A DNA stretch of 64,000 nucleotides from Acidobacteriota bacterium (lineage in GTDB: Bacteria; Acidobacteriota; Blastocatellia; Pyrinomonadales; Pyrinomonadaceae): contig QHXR01000008.1 in assembly GCA_003223025.1 (NCBI GenBank), positions 153,634-217,633 on the forward strand, read 5' to 3'. Below the pieces are notes generated by a model. That model was not told where the DNA came from. It searched no databases and saw only the letters and a program-made list of their open reading frames with translations. Made by a program: the position numbers and the translations under genes. Positions 35,464-43,908 of this stretch are shown in pieces. The first letter of the stretch is position 1. Each line of letters starts with the position of its first letter.

Positions 35464-35614
35464 GATGGCGGATGCGACTGGAACGCAGGCGTCCCCGCCT
35501 GCATGAGTGCGAAGCACGAAACGGCGCTTAGCGACCTGAGATCCGAGAGGTTTGACGCCGCGGAAGCCCCGGCGTTGCAGGCGGGACGCCCGCGTTCCAG
35601 TCGCATCCGCCATC
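35464..35614. repeat. Inverted-repeat element with perfect 23-bp ends
   Basis: 35464-35486 and 35592-35614 are perfect reverse complements, and the match goes on imperfectly inward through GCAGGCG-GGACGCC words. The core has further short hairpins (GTGCGAAGCAC at 35507-35517). It lies between the convergent Cys-rich protein gene and VWA gene. Confidence 0.9.
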
Positions 35615-35632
35615 TGCCCGTTTTAGGAGTTT

Positions 35633-36757
35633 CTACTGACCTTCACCGGGCGACGCCGACGATCCCGGCTCATTGCCTTTCACAACATAATTCGTCTTCG
35701 CACGAACGACCGCATTCGCCGGCCGCGCGACCTGGATCTTGATCTTCTTTCTGTCCCCGGGCTTTCCATCTTCATTGGCGTAATAGCCGATCGAGTATTG
35801 ACGTCGCAACTCTTCCGCCACGCCGGCGAATGCGACCTCGAGATTGGGGATCGTGTCGGCTTCGAAGATCCGACCGCCGGTGTTAGTCGCGAGCGTCTCG
35901 AGATAAGTCTTACCTTTCTCATACTCGGCAGCGCTCTGTCCGCGATTGAGCTGCAAAACTACTCCGGTCGGAAGTTGTATCCCGTACGGCACCGCGCTGG
36001 CGCTCGGATTGTTTGCTTGTTGCGTGTTGTATCGGATCGGATAAAAGAGCGCATCGACTTCTTCTACATCCGAAACCGTACTTTCGAAGCTCGCCTGTCG
36101 TGAAGTCGTGTCCACGCCATCGGTAAAAATCACAACCGCTTTCCGGCCGAGCGCTTTTACAAGATCGAGCGACGTCACGTAATCGACCGCGTCGTACAAA
36201 CTTGTACCGCTGCCGAATTGTGCTTTGTAGATCGCCGCAAAGATCGCCGATTTCTCAACCGTCGGCTCGGTCAGGATCCGCATGCGACCATCGAACGCCA
36301 TCACCATCACTTTATCGGTCGGGCGAAGTTGATTGACGAACGTCAGCGCCGCGTAATGGATCTCGTCGATCTTGTAACGTGTCGACGGGCTCGTGTCGAT
36401 CATCAGGATTACCGTGAACGGCTGCTCGGATGATTGAAAATAAGTGATCTTTTGCGGGACTCCGTTCTCGGAGATCTTGAAATCTTTTTTGGTCAATCCG
36501 GCGATGAACCGTCCATTTCTATCGAGCACGGAGACGGGTGTCGTCACGAGATTCGTCTCTACTCGAACAACTTCATCTTCCTCTTTAGGCATCGCTCTCG
36601 AAGGCGGCGGTGGTGGAGCAACGTTCATCGGATCCGCAGCCGCGGGCTGTGATCGCGTCGCAGTCTTTTTCGCAGGCGCTTTGCGAGTGCGAGTCTGCGA
36701 AATTGCAGGAAGTGCGATCACAAGAACGAACAAAACATATAGGGCAAGCCTGTTCAT
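35633..36757 (-). CDS. Secreted VWFA-related Acidobacterial domain protein
   Basis: A 374-residue exported protein. I start at the ATG at 36757, preceded by AAGGAGAA and followed by a signal peptide (LALYVLFVLVIALPAISQ). After a Pro-rich linker, residues about 70-115 hold the conserved VRVETNLVTTPVSVLDRNGRF region that comes before the von Willebrand A domain in this family. The MIDAS motif is DTSPS in LMIDTSPSTRY, and the later Asp is in IFTDGVDTTS. The C-terminus shows LRRQYSIGYYANE. The family is common in Acidobacteriota and its function is unknown. Two more members lie at 41367 and 53941. Confidence 0.9.
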   Translation of the reverse strand: MNRLALYVLFVLVIALPAISQTRTRKAPAKKTATRSQPAAADPMNVAPPPPPSRAMPKEEDEVVRVETNLVTTPVSVLDRNGRFIAGLTKKDFKISENGVPQKITYFQSSEQPFTVILMIDTSPSTRYKIDEIHYAALTFVNQLRPTDKVMVMAFDGRMRILTEPTVEKSAIFAAIYKAQFGSGTSLYDAVDYVTSLDLVKALGRKAVVIFTDGVDTTSRQASFESTVSDVEEVDALFYPIRYNTQQANNPSASAVPYGIQLPTGVVLQLNRGQSAAEYEKGKTYLETLATNTGGRIFEADTIPNLEVAFAGVAEELRRQYSIGYYANEDGKPGDRKKIKIQVARPANAVVRAKTNYVVKGNEPGSSASPGEGQ

Positions 36758-37042
36758 CTGAAGGATTCTCCTTTGAGAAAGCGGCATCCGATTCTTATCA
36801 GCAGTTCGAAGTGTACGCGCGGATTCAGCGATACGCGAGGATGTCGCGGGTGACGGGGAAGGCTGGCAGTGCGTCGATATTTCAACACCGCGGTTCGTGG
36901 ACATTCATCGCCGTGGCCGGCGGTCGAGATCAGAATGTCCTGAAGTTAGATTCTCATAGAGAGAACACCGGCCCGGAAGTTCTTGTGACACTTACCTGTA
37001 AGGACGAAGACGCCGACCGGAAGGTTACAGGATTTGTCGCGG

Positions 37043-37086
37043 CACAAACAAAACCCGCGGCTTGCACGAATCGTGTTTGCCGCGGG
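37043..37086 (-). terminator. Rho-independent terminator of the S41 peptidase gene
   Basis: On the minus strand CCCGCGGC (37086-37079) and GCCGCGGG (37061-37054) form the stem, followed by TTTTGTTTG. It lies 22 bases beyond the S41 stop. The rest of the 351-base gap 36758-37108 holds the VWA gene's upstream region and no convincing gene. Confidence 0.85.
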
Positions 37087-37108
37087 AAGTGTTTGTAACT
37101 CCAAGTTG

Positions 37109-38494
37109 TTACTTCTTATTATCAGCAGATGAGGACTCCGAATCACCTTCGTCTTCGTCCTTAGGCAGCAAGAAGTGGAACGTACCCGCTTTCTCGGGTG
37201 TTAGTTCCGATCCCATTCTTTTCGCAGCGAACGCGAGCAGCGGATCCGTCTTTTCGAACAGCGCCTTACCCGACGGCTGAAGCACCATGTCGGGCGTCAC
37301 GCCGACATGCTCGAGACGCGAACCATCGCTCATGATGACGTCCGCGACCGTGACACTCATGCCGACTCTGATGACCGCCGCCTCATACGCATTCATCACA
37401 CTCTCGAACGGCAGTCCGATACTCGTCATGACGCTGCCGCTGCTATTGTCGCCATAAACCTTTGCCCGATTTTCAAGTTGGAGGACCTTCGCCGTCATCT
37501 CCGCCGCAGACGCCGAGTTGCTATCGACTAAAACCGAGACCTCGCCTTTGTATCGTCGGGCAGGAATCACTTTCGTCATGCGGACTTCCGTCTTTTTCCG
37601 CGTTACAAGATCGGCGATCTTAACTTCCTTGTCGAAGAAATGACTCAGGACATACTGCTCGATCGCGACGTACCCGCCACCGTTTCCCCGAAGATCGAGA
37701 ATTAGTTTTGGATACTTCAAAGCCTGTGTCATCAATTTGTCGATGTCGTTCCTTTCCACGACGAACGACTCCAGTTTGCATGCGATCAATTCGGGACTGA
37801 TCTCCTGGCATTTGAATGGCTCGTTGGTCTCTTTATTTTTTCTCGCCTCACGCTTCGCCTTCCATTCCGCCAGGTACTCTTTGTCGGTCATCGTCTTCGC
37901 GGTGACTCGTAAAGCGAGCTCGGTCTTGTCCGGTTTTCTGAGCTTCAGGTCGAGTATTTTGGTCGGATCGAGTTTGTATAGCACATACATCATCTTCCAG
38001 AGATCGTTCCGGTTCGGCGTAAACCTGCCGATCGCGAGGATCTCGTCGCCCGCCGCAACACCCTGCTTGAAGGCATCGCTATCCTTCTTGACGGATGTCA
38101 CAAAGCATTTGCTGCCTATCATCTGCACGCCGAAACCGTACTCGAAATGATCGGAGCGCGGCGGCAGCATAAGATAGGTATGCGAATCGTCGAGATCGAG
38201 CAATACCTGAGCGAGAACTCGATACATTTGCCAGTTGTACTGCAGCGACTTTACCCGTGCTTTCGCTTCCTCGATCCGCTTTTTGAGATCGATTCCGTGC
38301 ATCTTCGGGTCGTAGTAGTGCAAGTTAAGGATCTCCTCCATTTCACTGAGCATGTTCAGCGAGTACTCGCGTGCTGTCTTTGCGTCCGCATCAAGCTTCG
38401 GCTTTTCCGTCTGGGCGGAGAGCGGCTCGATGAGACCAAAGGTCAAAAGACAAAGGGTCAAAATTAAGAATGATTTAGGAATTACGGTTATCAT
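37109..38494 (-). CDS. Secreted S41-family (C-terminal processing) peptidase with PDZ domain
   Basis: A 461-residue exported serine peptidase. The signal peptide covers residues 1-27 (ILTLCLLTFGLIEPLSAQ). A PDZ domain lies near residues 110-200 (GFGVQMIGSKCFVTSVKKDS, GVAAGDEILAIGRFT). The peptidase domain contains LILDLRGNGGGYVAIEQYVL and the catalytic Ser in VLVDSNSASAAEMTAK. An extra charged insert (EWKAKREARKNKETNEPFK) is present near residue 215. The C-terminus is acidic. Substrate unknown; it probably processes periplasmic or surface proteins. Divergent from trmFO. Confidence 0.9.
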   Translation of the reverse strand: MITVIPKSFLILTLCLLTFGLIEPLSAQTEKPKLDADAKTAREYSLNMLSEMEEILNLHYYDPKMHGIDLKKRIEEAKARVKSLQYNWQMYRVLAQVLLDLDDSHTYLMLPPRSDHFEYGFGVQMIGSKCFVTSVKKDSDAFKQGVAAGDEILAIGRFTPNRNDLWKMMYVLYKLDPTKILDLKLRKPDKTELALRVTAKTMTDKEYLAEWKAKREARKNKETNEPFKCQEISPELIACKLESFVVERNDIDKLMTQALKYPKLILDLRGNGGGYVAIEQYVLSHFFDKEVKIADLVTRKKTEVRMTKVIPARRYKGEVSVLVDSNSASAAEMTAKVLQLENRAKVYGDNSSGSVMTSIGLPFESVMNAYEAAVIRVGMSVTVADVIMSDGSRLEHVGVTPDMVLQPSGKALFEKTDPLLAFAAKRMGSELTPEKAGTFHFLLPKDEDEGDSESSSADNKK

Positions 38495-38653
38495 ATTGAA
38501 GATCGAACTGCCCGAGATTGAGCGCGTAACAATAGTTTTCTACTCTATATCGTGCACTGTTTATTTAGTATTCCGCACTGGGGGAACGATCTGCGGAAGG
38601 GCATTAGATTAACTCGCGCGGACAAAGGTTGGCTGTATTTTATTCGGAATTTT

Positions 38654-40183
38654 ATGGATGAAGTTATACGTGTGATCGGCGGCGGGCTCGCGGGAGTCGA
38701 AGCTGCATGGCAGGCTGCGGAGCTTGGAGCAAAAGTGCATTTGTATGAGATGCGTCCCGTTCTTCAGACGCCGGCGCACCGGACCGATAAGCTCGCGGAG
38801 ATCGTCTGCTCGAATTCGTTAAAAACCGATGAGCCTGGATCCGCGCCCTATCTATTGAAAGAAGAATTGCGGCGCGGAAAGTCTCTCGTGATGGAAGTCG
38901 CTTCAGCAACCCGCGTCCCGGCCGGGGCCGCGCTGTCAGTCGACCGGATCAAGTTCGCGGAGCTGATCACCGAACGCATCGAAGCGCATCCGAATATTGA
39001 AATTATTCGGCACGAATTCACCGAGCTCCCTGCCCCGGAGCCAGCTCCCGACGATATCCAAAATCCAAAATCCAAAATCCAAAATCAACTCGGCTCCCCT
39101 CCTTCGGAAGGAGGGGTGGCAGCCGTTTCGGCTGACGGGACAAAAGGCTCCCCTCCTTCCGAAGGAGGGGTGGCAGCCGCTTCGGCTGACGGGGTGGTTC
39201 TTTCCTCAACTCCCTCAGCAACCATAATCGCAACAGGCCCACTAACGTCTGACGCGCTAACGCAATCCATCATGAAGTTTACCGGCGATGATCAACTCTA
39301 TTTCTACGACGCGATCGCACCGATCGTCGCGGCAGACTCGATAGACATGTCGATCGCGTTCAAGGCGGCGCGGTATGGAAAAGGCGGCGACGATTACATC
39401 AACTGTCCGATGAATCGCGATCAGTATGAAACGTTCATCAATGAGCTGCTCGTCGCGAAGTCTGTTCCGCTAAAAAGATTCGAAGAGACAAAGTGGTTCG
39501 AATCGTGTCTTCCGATCGAAGAGATCGCGCGTCGCGGGGTCGACACTTTACGATTCGGTCCGATGAAACCGAAAGGTTTGCCGGATCCGAAAACCGGGTA
39601 CGAAGCTTACGCGTGCGTCCAACTGAGACAGGAAAATCTGATGGCCGACGCGTACGGCCTCGTCGGATTTCAGAATCATCTTCGATACGGCGAACAGGCG
39701 CGTGTGCTGAGGTTGATCCCCGGTCTGGAGAACGCGGAGTTTCTGCAATTCGGACAGATCCATCGCAACACGTTCATCAACTCGCCCAAGATCTTAAATG
39801 AAGATCTCTCAACGCGAACGAATCCGTCTCTGTTCTTTGCCGGGCAGATCACGGGTGTCGAAGGCTATGTCGAATCGGTAGCGACCGGCTGGCTCGCCGG
39901 TATCAATGCGGTTCGCGTGATGCGCGATCAGCCGATGCTAACAGCCCCGCAGACATCGGCGATCGGAGCGTTGTGTCGCTACGTTTCGAATGTCGAGACG
40001 AAAAACTTTCAGCCGGTGAACATCACATTCGGTTTAATTCAAGAACTACCGGTCGAGCTTAGGAAGAAGTATCGGAATAAGCGCGAGCGTCATGTCATTC
40101 AGGTTGAGAGAGCATTGAAGGATTGGGATGAGTTCATTGTTGGTATGAATGGGAAGAAGGCAGAGGCAAGTCATCCTGCCTGA
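38654..40183 (+). CDS. trmFO: TrmFO, folate-dependent tRNA m5U54 methyltransferase, with in-frame repeat insertion
   Basis: A 509-residue FAD enzyme that makes 5-methyluridine-54 in the tRNA T loop with methylenetetrahydrofolate. The FAD motif VIRVIGGGLAGVEAAWQA is at the N-terminus. Later come LAEIVCSNSLKTDEPGSAP, YINCPMNRDQYETFINELL, PMKPKGLPDPKTG and FAGQITGVEGYVESVATGWL. I start at the ATG at 38654, where these motifs begin. Usual TrmFO has about 435-470 residues. The excess sits at residues about 130-185, between FTELP and IIATGPLTSDAL, where the DNA is a repeat insertion (39056-39200). The frame is preserved and all motifs remain. Confidence 0.93.
   Translation: MDEVIRVIGGGLAGVEAAWQAAELGAKVHLYEMRPVLQTPAHRTDKLAEIVCSNSLKTDEPGSAPYLLKEELRRGKSLVMEVASATRVPAGAALSVDRIKFAELITERIEAHPNIEIIRHEFTELPAPEPAPDDIQNPKSKIQNQLGSPPSEGGVAAVSADGTKGSPPSEGGVAAASADGVVLSSTPSATIIATGPLTSDALTQSIMKFTGDDQLYFYDAIAPIVAADSIDMSIAFKAARYGKGGDDYINCPMNRDQYETFINELLVAKSVPLKRFEETKWFESCLPIEEIARRGVDTLRFGPMKPKGLPDPKTGYEAYACVQLRQENLMADAYGLVGFQNHLRYGEQARVLRLIPGLENAEFLQFGQIHRNTFINSPKILNEDLSTRTNPSLFFAGQITGVEGYVESVATGWLAGINAVRVMRDQPMLTAPQTSAIGALCRYVSNVETKNFQPVNITFGLIQELPVELRKKYRNKRERHVIQVERALKDWDEFIVGMNGKKAEASHPA
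39056..39200. repeat. Repeat insertion inside trmFO: heptad array plus two copies of a double-hairpin element
   Basis: 39056-39083 holds four exact ATCCAAA units. After nine bases follow two tandem copies of an about 53-bp unit (39093-39141 and 39148-39200). Each has two hairpins: arms CCCCTCCTTC/GAAGGAGGGG, and CAGCCG/CGGCTG. The second copy is identical over 53 bases to the intergenic element at 48510-48562. In frame the two copies read [15 protein letters not shown] and [15 protein letters not shown]. Confidence 0.95.
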
Positions 40184-40189
40184 GAGTAG

Positions 40190-40436
40190 AAGAGCGGGGG
40201 CAAGCCCCATAGGCGCCAAGTTAAAGTTGTGAGCCGGTTTTAGCTCCGTTAGGAGCGAAATGTTTGTAGAATTGCCGGCAAGAAAGGATTTCGCTCCGTT
40301 AGGAGCGAAACAAACATTCCGCACCTACGGAGCGGGCGCACTCGAGATCCAACTTCTACAAACATTTCGCTCCTAACGGAGCAAAAACGGCGCCCGGCTT
40401 TCTTAACTTGGCGCGTGTGCGGCTTGCCCCGCTCTT
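40190..40436. repeat. Nested palindromic element with TTTTAGCTCCGTTAGGAGCG hairpins
   Basis: The outer ends AAGAGCGGGGGCAAGCCCC (40190-40208) and GGCTTGCCCCGCTCTT (40421-40436) are complementary, as are GCGCCAAGTTAA and TTAACTTGGCGC inside them. Further in, GCTCCGTTAGGAGCGAAA plus TGTTTGTAG (40243-40269) has its reverse complement near 40355-40382. A third TTTCGCTCCGTTAGGAGCG copy lies at 40290-40308. The right end is 5 bases from the TauE start codon. Confidence 0.92.
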
Positions 40437-40441
40437 ACTGT

Positions 40442-41173
40442 ATGGAGATTTATTCAATTCTTATCATCTTGGCGATTTTCATCGTCGCGATCCTCTACTC
40501 ATCAGTAGGTCACGGCGGTGCGTCCGGATATCTCGCGGTGATGGCGCTGCTTGCAGTGGCGCCTGAGATCACGCGACCGACGGCGCTTGTGTTGAATGTT
40601 TTTGTCGCGACGATCGGAACTGTCCAGTTCTATCGCGCGGGATATTTTTCATGGCGGATCTTTTTACCGTTCGCGATCGCGTCGATCCCGTTCGCTTTCA
40701 TCGGCGGGATGATCACACTGCCGACGACGGTGTACAAGATCGTTCTCGGCGCCGTGCTTATTATCGCTGCTCTGCGTTTGGCATGGAACCTCAAACCGGA
40801 TACGGAGATCAAGGAGCCGAATATCATCATCGCCCTCGTCATCGGCGGGATCATCGGTTTACTTTCCGGACTCGTCGGTGTCGGCGGTGGAATATTTTTG
40901 ACGCCCATACTTTTGTTAATGAATTGGTCGGAGACTAAAACGGCGGCCGGAGTGTCGGCGATGTTCATTCTCGTCAACTCGATCGCGGGTCTCGCCGGAA
41001 ATTATTCGCAGGTGACCGGACTGCCATCGGATGTCTGGATCTGGGTCGGGGCCGCGGTTGTCGGCGGCGTCGTCGGATCGACGCTCGGAGCGAAGCGATT
41101 CGATTCTTTGACACTGCGGCGGGTGTTGGCACTTGTGCTAGTGTTTGCGGGTGTGAAGTTGGTTTTGATTTGA
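40442..41173 (+). CDS. TauE/SafE family membrane permease
   Basis: A 243-residue integral membrane protein of the TauE/SafE (DUF81) family, which exports sulfite, sulfoacetate or related organic anions. About eight hydrophobic segments are present, arranged as two similar halves. Family segments include VGHGGASGYLAVMAL at the start of the first half, SGLVGVGGGIFLTPIL in the second, and LGAKRFDSLTLRRVLALVL near the end. I start at the ATG at 40442. No Shine-Dalgarno site is visible because the palindromic element ends 5 bases upstream. The substrate is not known. The sulfur-related PLP enzyme at 27454 is too far for a link. Confidence 0.9.
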   Translation: MEIYSILIILAIFIVAILYSSVGHGGASGYLAVMALLAVAPEITRPTALVLNVFVATIGTVQFYRAGYFSWRIFLPFAIASIPFAFIGGMITLPTTVYKIVLGAVLIIAALRLAWNLKPDTEIKEPNIIIALVIGGIIGLLSGLVGVGGGIFLTPILLLMNWSETKTAAGVSAMFILVNSIAGLAGNYSQVTGLPSDVWIWVGAAVVGGVVGSTLGAKRFDSLTLRRVLALVLVFAGVKLVLI

Positions 41174-41204
41174 GGTCGCCCAGTTCCGATCGACAACAGT
41201 TTTT

Positions 41205-41282
41205 AACCGCAGATGACGCAGATGACACAGATAAACCAAATTAGATCTTTCTTGATCTGTGTCATCTGTGTCATCTGCGGTT
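41205..41282. repeat. 28-bp inverted repeat made of GATGACnCA words
   Basis: 41205-41232 and 41255-41282 are reverse complements with one mismatch. Each arm holds AACCGC, then AGATGACGC, AGATGACAC, AGAT, so a word is repeated within the arm. The loop is 22 bases. It follows the TauE stop and can act as a terminator-like hairpin. Confidence 0.92.
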
Positions 41283-41366
41283 GGTAGCGAATCGAGTATC
41301 AGAACATGGCCGTCCCGGATGCAACCGTGATCCATATTTCCTAATCAAACCAGCGGACTTAATCCT

Positions 41367-42419
41367 ATGAAGCCCGGTTTAATTTTTATCATCCTCACAC
41401 TCGCGAGCGTAACGTTCGCACAATCCGGCCGCGTGAAGCCGGCCGAGACTCCGACGCCGGATCCGCACGCGAAGCCTAAGATCATCTACCTCCCGACTCA
41501 GCAGGTTTCTAAAAGCCCGACGCCGATCGCGACTCCGACTCCGGCAAACGACGACGATGTCGAAAAGGTCAATTCGGCACTCGTGCCGATCCCGGTGTCG
41601 GTTCTCGATGCGAATGGACGTGCGGTGACGAACCTGCGCATTTCCGATTTCGAATTGAAGATCGATGGGCAGCCGGCTGAGGTCAGCGATCTTGCACGGA
41701 GCGAAACACCGATCCGGCTGACGATGCTTTTTGATAATTCGTCGAGCGTCCTGATCGCGCGCGAATTCGAAAAAGAAGCGGCGGTGAAATTTTTCAAACG
41801 TGTGATCCGACCCGAGAAGGACATGGCCGCGCTCTACAGCATCGCTACCCGGGTCAGGCTCGAACAGCCCTTCACTTCCGAGATCTCTTCGATCACGCAG
41901 GCGATCGCTTCGTTTCCACCGCCGGAAGGCGCGACGTCTTTGCTCGATGGAATTGTTCTCGCCGCGGAATATCTGCGCGAGGTTCAGGGGCGGCGGGTGA
42001 TGATCATCGTATCTGACGGCGACGATACTCTGAGCGACGCCACATTTGAAGAAGCATTAAAGGAGTTGCAGATTGGAAACTGTCAGGTCTACGTCGTGAA
42101 GACGACCGACTTCGAGAATTTCAAACGCACCGGAAGCCGTCGCGGGAATGCGAACATTCGTCAGCTCGCGGCCGAGCGTCGTATGAACGATATCGCCGGA
42201 CAGACCGGCGGCGCGGTCTATTCGCCGATCGACGAACGCGAGCTTGATGACGCGTTCAAGCAGATCTCAGCCGAGCTTTCGCAGCAGTATATTCTTAGCT
42301 ATTATCCCGACGACGAGTCGTCGAAGCGTGGACAGTTTCGCGAGATCACACTCGGCTTAAAAGCAAAGTCCGGGATGAGCGTGAGAACGCGCAAGGGTTA
42401 TTATGTTCCGAAGAAGTAA
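41367..42419 (+). CDS. Secreted VWFA-related Acidobacterial domain protein
   Basis: A 350-residue exported protein with a signal peptide ending near residue 18 (IFIILTLASVTFAQS) and a Pro/Thr-rich linker (PTPIATPTPANDDD). The conserved block LVPIPVSVLDANGRAVTNL precedes the von Willebrand A domain. The MIDAS motif is DNSSS in LFDNSSSVLIARE, followed by IVSDGDDTLSDATFEEAL. The C-terminal end reads LSQQYILSYYPDDES and KGYYVPKK. Function of the family unknown. It is followed by a palindromic element and the Xer recombinase gene. Confidence 0.92.
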   Translation: MKPGLIFIILTLASVTFAQSGRVKPAETPTPDPHAKPKIIYLPTQQVSKSPTPIATPTPANDDDVEKVNSALVPIPVSVLDANGRAVTNLRISDFELKIDGQPAEVSDLARSETPIRLTMLFDNSSSVLIAREFEKEAAVKFFKRVIRPEKDMAALYSIATRVRLEQPFTSEISSITQAIASFPPPEGATSLLDGIVLAAEYLREVQGRRVMIIVSDGDDTLSDATFEEALKELQIGNCQVYVVKTTDFENFKRTGSRRGNANIRQLAAERRMNDIAGQTGGAVYSPIDERELDDAFKQISAELSQQYILSYYPDDESSKRGQFREITLGLKAKSGMSVRTRKGYYVPKK

Positions 42420-42420
42420 T

Positions 42421-42611
42421 CGTCGCGTCGCGTAGCGAAGCCTGCATTTAGCCGTGGCCCTTTAGGCCACGGGACAAACGGAAAGCATCAGCGTCGCGTC
42501 AGCGACGCATGAACGGATTTTCAATCGTCGCTGACGCGACGAACGGTTTATTTATCTCCTTCCGTGGCCTGAAGGGCCACGGCTAAACTCAACCGTCGCT
42601 CACGCGACGAA
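42421..42611. repeat. Nested palindromic element with TTTAGCCGTGGCC hairpin and CGTCGC words
   Basis: TTTAGCCGTGGCCC...GGCCACGG (42447-42472) has its reverse complement at 42562-42587. Between and outside them are CGTCGCGTCAGCGACG and CGTCGCTGACGCGACG (42492-42507, 42526-42541), and the ends are CGTCGCGTCGCG and CGTCGCTCACGCGACG. It fills the gap between the VWA gene and the Xer gene, ending 6 bases before the latter's start. Confidence 0.9.
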
Positions 42612-42617
42612 TTCTAA

Positions 42618-43532
42618 ATGCTCAACGCACAGTTACAAGAATTCCTCCAGCACCTCCAGTATGAGCGGAACGTGAGTCCGCATACGCTCCGCAATTACAC
42701 GAGCGACCTCGGACAGTTTCGCGAACATCTCCTGAACATCGAAAAGCGTGAGGACATCGCGGTTGAGCAGATCGATCGGCTGACGATCCGCGAATGGATG
42801 GCCGGGCTTCACGCGGCTGAAAAAAAGAAAACATCGATCGCCCGAAAGCTCGCGAGCCTGCGGACGTTTTTTCAGTTTCTCGTTCGAGAAGGGAAGCTTG
42901 AATCGAATCCTGCAAAGCTTGTCGCGACACCGCGAATCGAACGCAAGCTGCCGGTGCATCTCTCGGTCGAAGACGCGATCCGTTTTATCGAAACGCCCGA
43001 CGCGAATACTGATCTCGGACGACGCGATCGTGCGATGTGTGAATTTCTATATGCGACCGGGATTCGTGTCGGCGAATTGGTGAACATCGATTTGAAGGAT
43101 ATCGATTTTCGCTCGCGGCTCGTCCGCGTTCTCGGCAAAAGAAAAAAGGAGCGCATCGTTCCGTTTGGCGAACCCGCGCTACAGGCGTTGCTGCATTATC
43201 TCGAAGAAACTCGCGGAGTGTTTCTCAGCAATTGTCCGGAAGCCGACCGAAATATGCAGGCGTGCTTTCTAAATTATCAGGGGACGCGGATCACGACTCG
43301 CAGCGTCGGACGGATGATCGACAAGTACATCAAACAATGCGCGTCGATCCATAACATCTCGCCGCACTCGCTGCGTCACTCGTTCGCGACGCACTTGCTC
43401 GATTCGGGCGCGGATCTGCGGGACATCCAGGAATTACTCGGCCACGCCCGGTTGTCGACGACGCAAATATACACACAGGTCTCGATGGAGAAAATGATCG
43501 AGGTTTATGACAAGGCGCATCCGAAGGCGTAG
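42618..43532 (+). CDS. XerC/XerD-type site-specific tyrosine recombinase
   Basis: A 304-residue recombinase of the size and layout of XerC/XerD, which resolve chromosome dimers at dif. The N-terminal SAM-like domain has [19 protein letters not shown]. The catalytic residues are the Arg in [10 protein letters not shown], Lys in [14 protein letters not shown], HxLRH in [14 protein letters not shown], His in [13 protein letters not shown] and the Tyr in that same segment. XerC and XerD cannot be told apart by eye. There is no phage context, so it is a housekeeping recombinase. Palindromic elements lie close on both sides. Confidence 0.93.
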   Translation: MLNAQLQEFLQHLQYERNVSPHTLRNYTSDLGQFREHLLNIEKREDIAVEQIDRLTIREWMAGLHAAEKKKTSIARKLASLRTFFQFLVREGKLESNPAKLVATPRIERKLPVHLSVEDAIRFIETPDANTDLGRRDRAMCEFLYATGIRVGELVNIDLKDIDFRSRLVRVLGKRKKERIVPFGEPALQALLHYLEETRGVFLSNCPEADRNMQACFLNYQGTRITTRSVGRMIDKYIKQCASIHNISPHSLRHSFATHLLDSGADLRDIQELLGHARLSTTQIYTQVSMEKMIEVYDKAHPKA

Positions 43533-43545
43533 GTGATCACCGTGA

Positions 43546-43822
43546 CCTTCTTGTCGCCAACGGCGACGAACATTGAAGCCTGGGGATGATTGAGTGAAAC
43601 GAGCGAATCCCTAGTCAGCATTTCCAGAATTTCGTCGCTGAAAGCGACGTACAGAGTCTCTAGCATTCAACCACGGCCGTTAACATCAGTGCGAAGCGTT
43701 CAGATGCTCGCGAGGTTGTTCGTCGCCTTCAGCGATGAAATCAGCTTGTTCACCTACCTAGGGTTTCGCCGGGGCGGCTCAACCCTAGGCTTTAATGTTC
43801 GTCGCCGTTGGCGACAAGAAGG
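43546..43822. repeat. 277-bp element with perfect 29-bp inverted ends
   Basis: 43546-43574 and 43794-43822 are perfect reverse complements, and the match continues inward with few changes (CATTGAAGCCTGGGG against CCCTAGGCTTTAATG). Each end contains the hairpin TTGTCGCCAACGGCGACGAA. Inside are TTCGTCGCTGAAAGCGACG (43631-43649) and a mate TTCGTCGCCTTCAGCGATG. It occupies most of the 376-base gap between the Xer gene and the S9 peptidase; no gene is visible there. Confidence 0.93.
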
Positions 43823-43908
43823 ACGGACTTCCGCTCTACGGTGGCAAATCGGACTTCTCCTCGCTATACTTTCATCCGTAAACTATTCCCCGTTTTTATT
43901 ACACTTCT

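Noticed and set aside
36610-37098. Plus-strand frame of 162 residues between VWA and S41 genes
   Set aside because: It is partly antisense to the VWA start, includes the S41 terminator hairpin, and has no recognisable protein pattern.
42618-43532. Phage or integrative-element integrase
   Set aside because: Length, motifs and context fit XerC/XerD; no phage genes, att sites or tRNA nearby.
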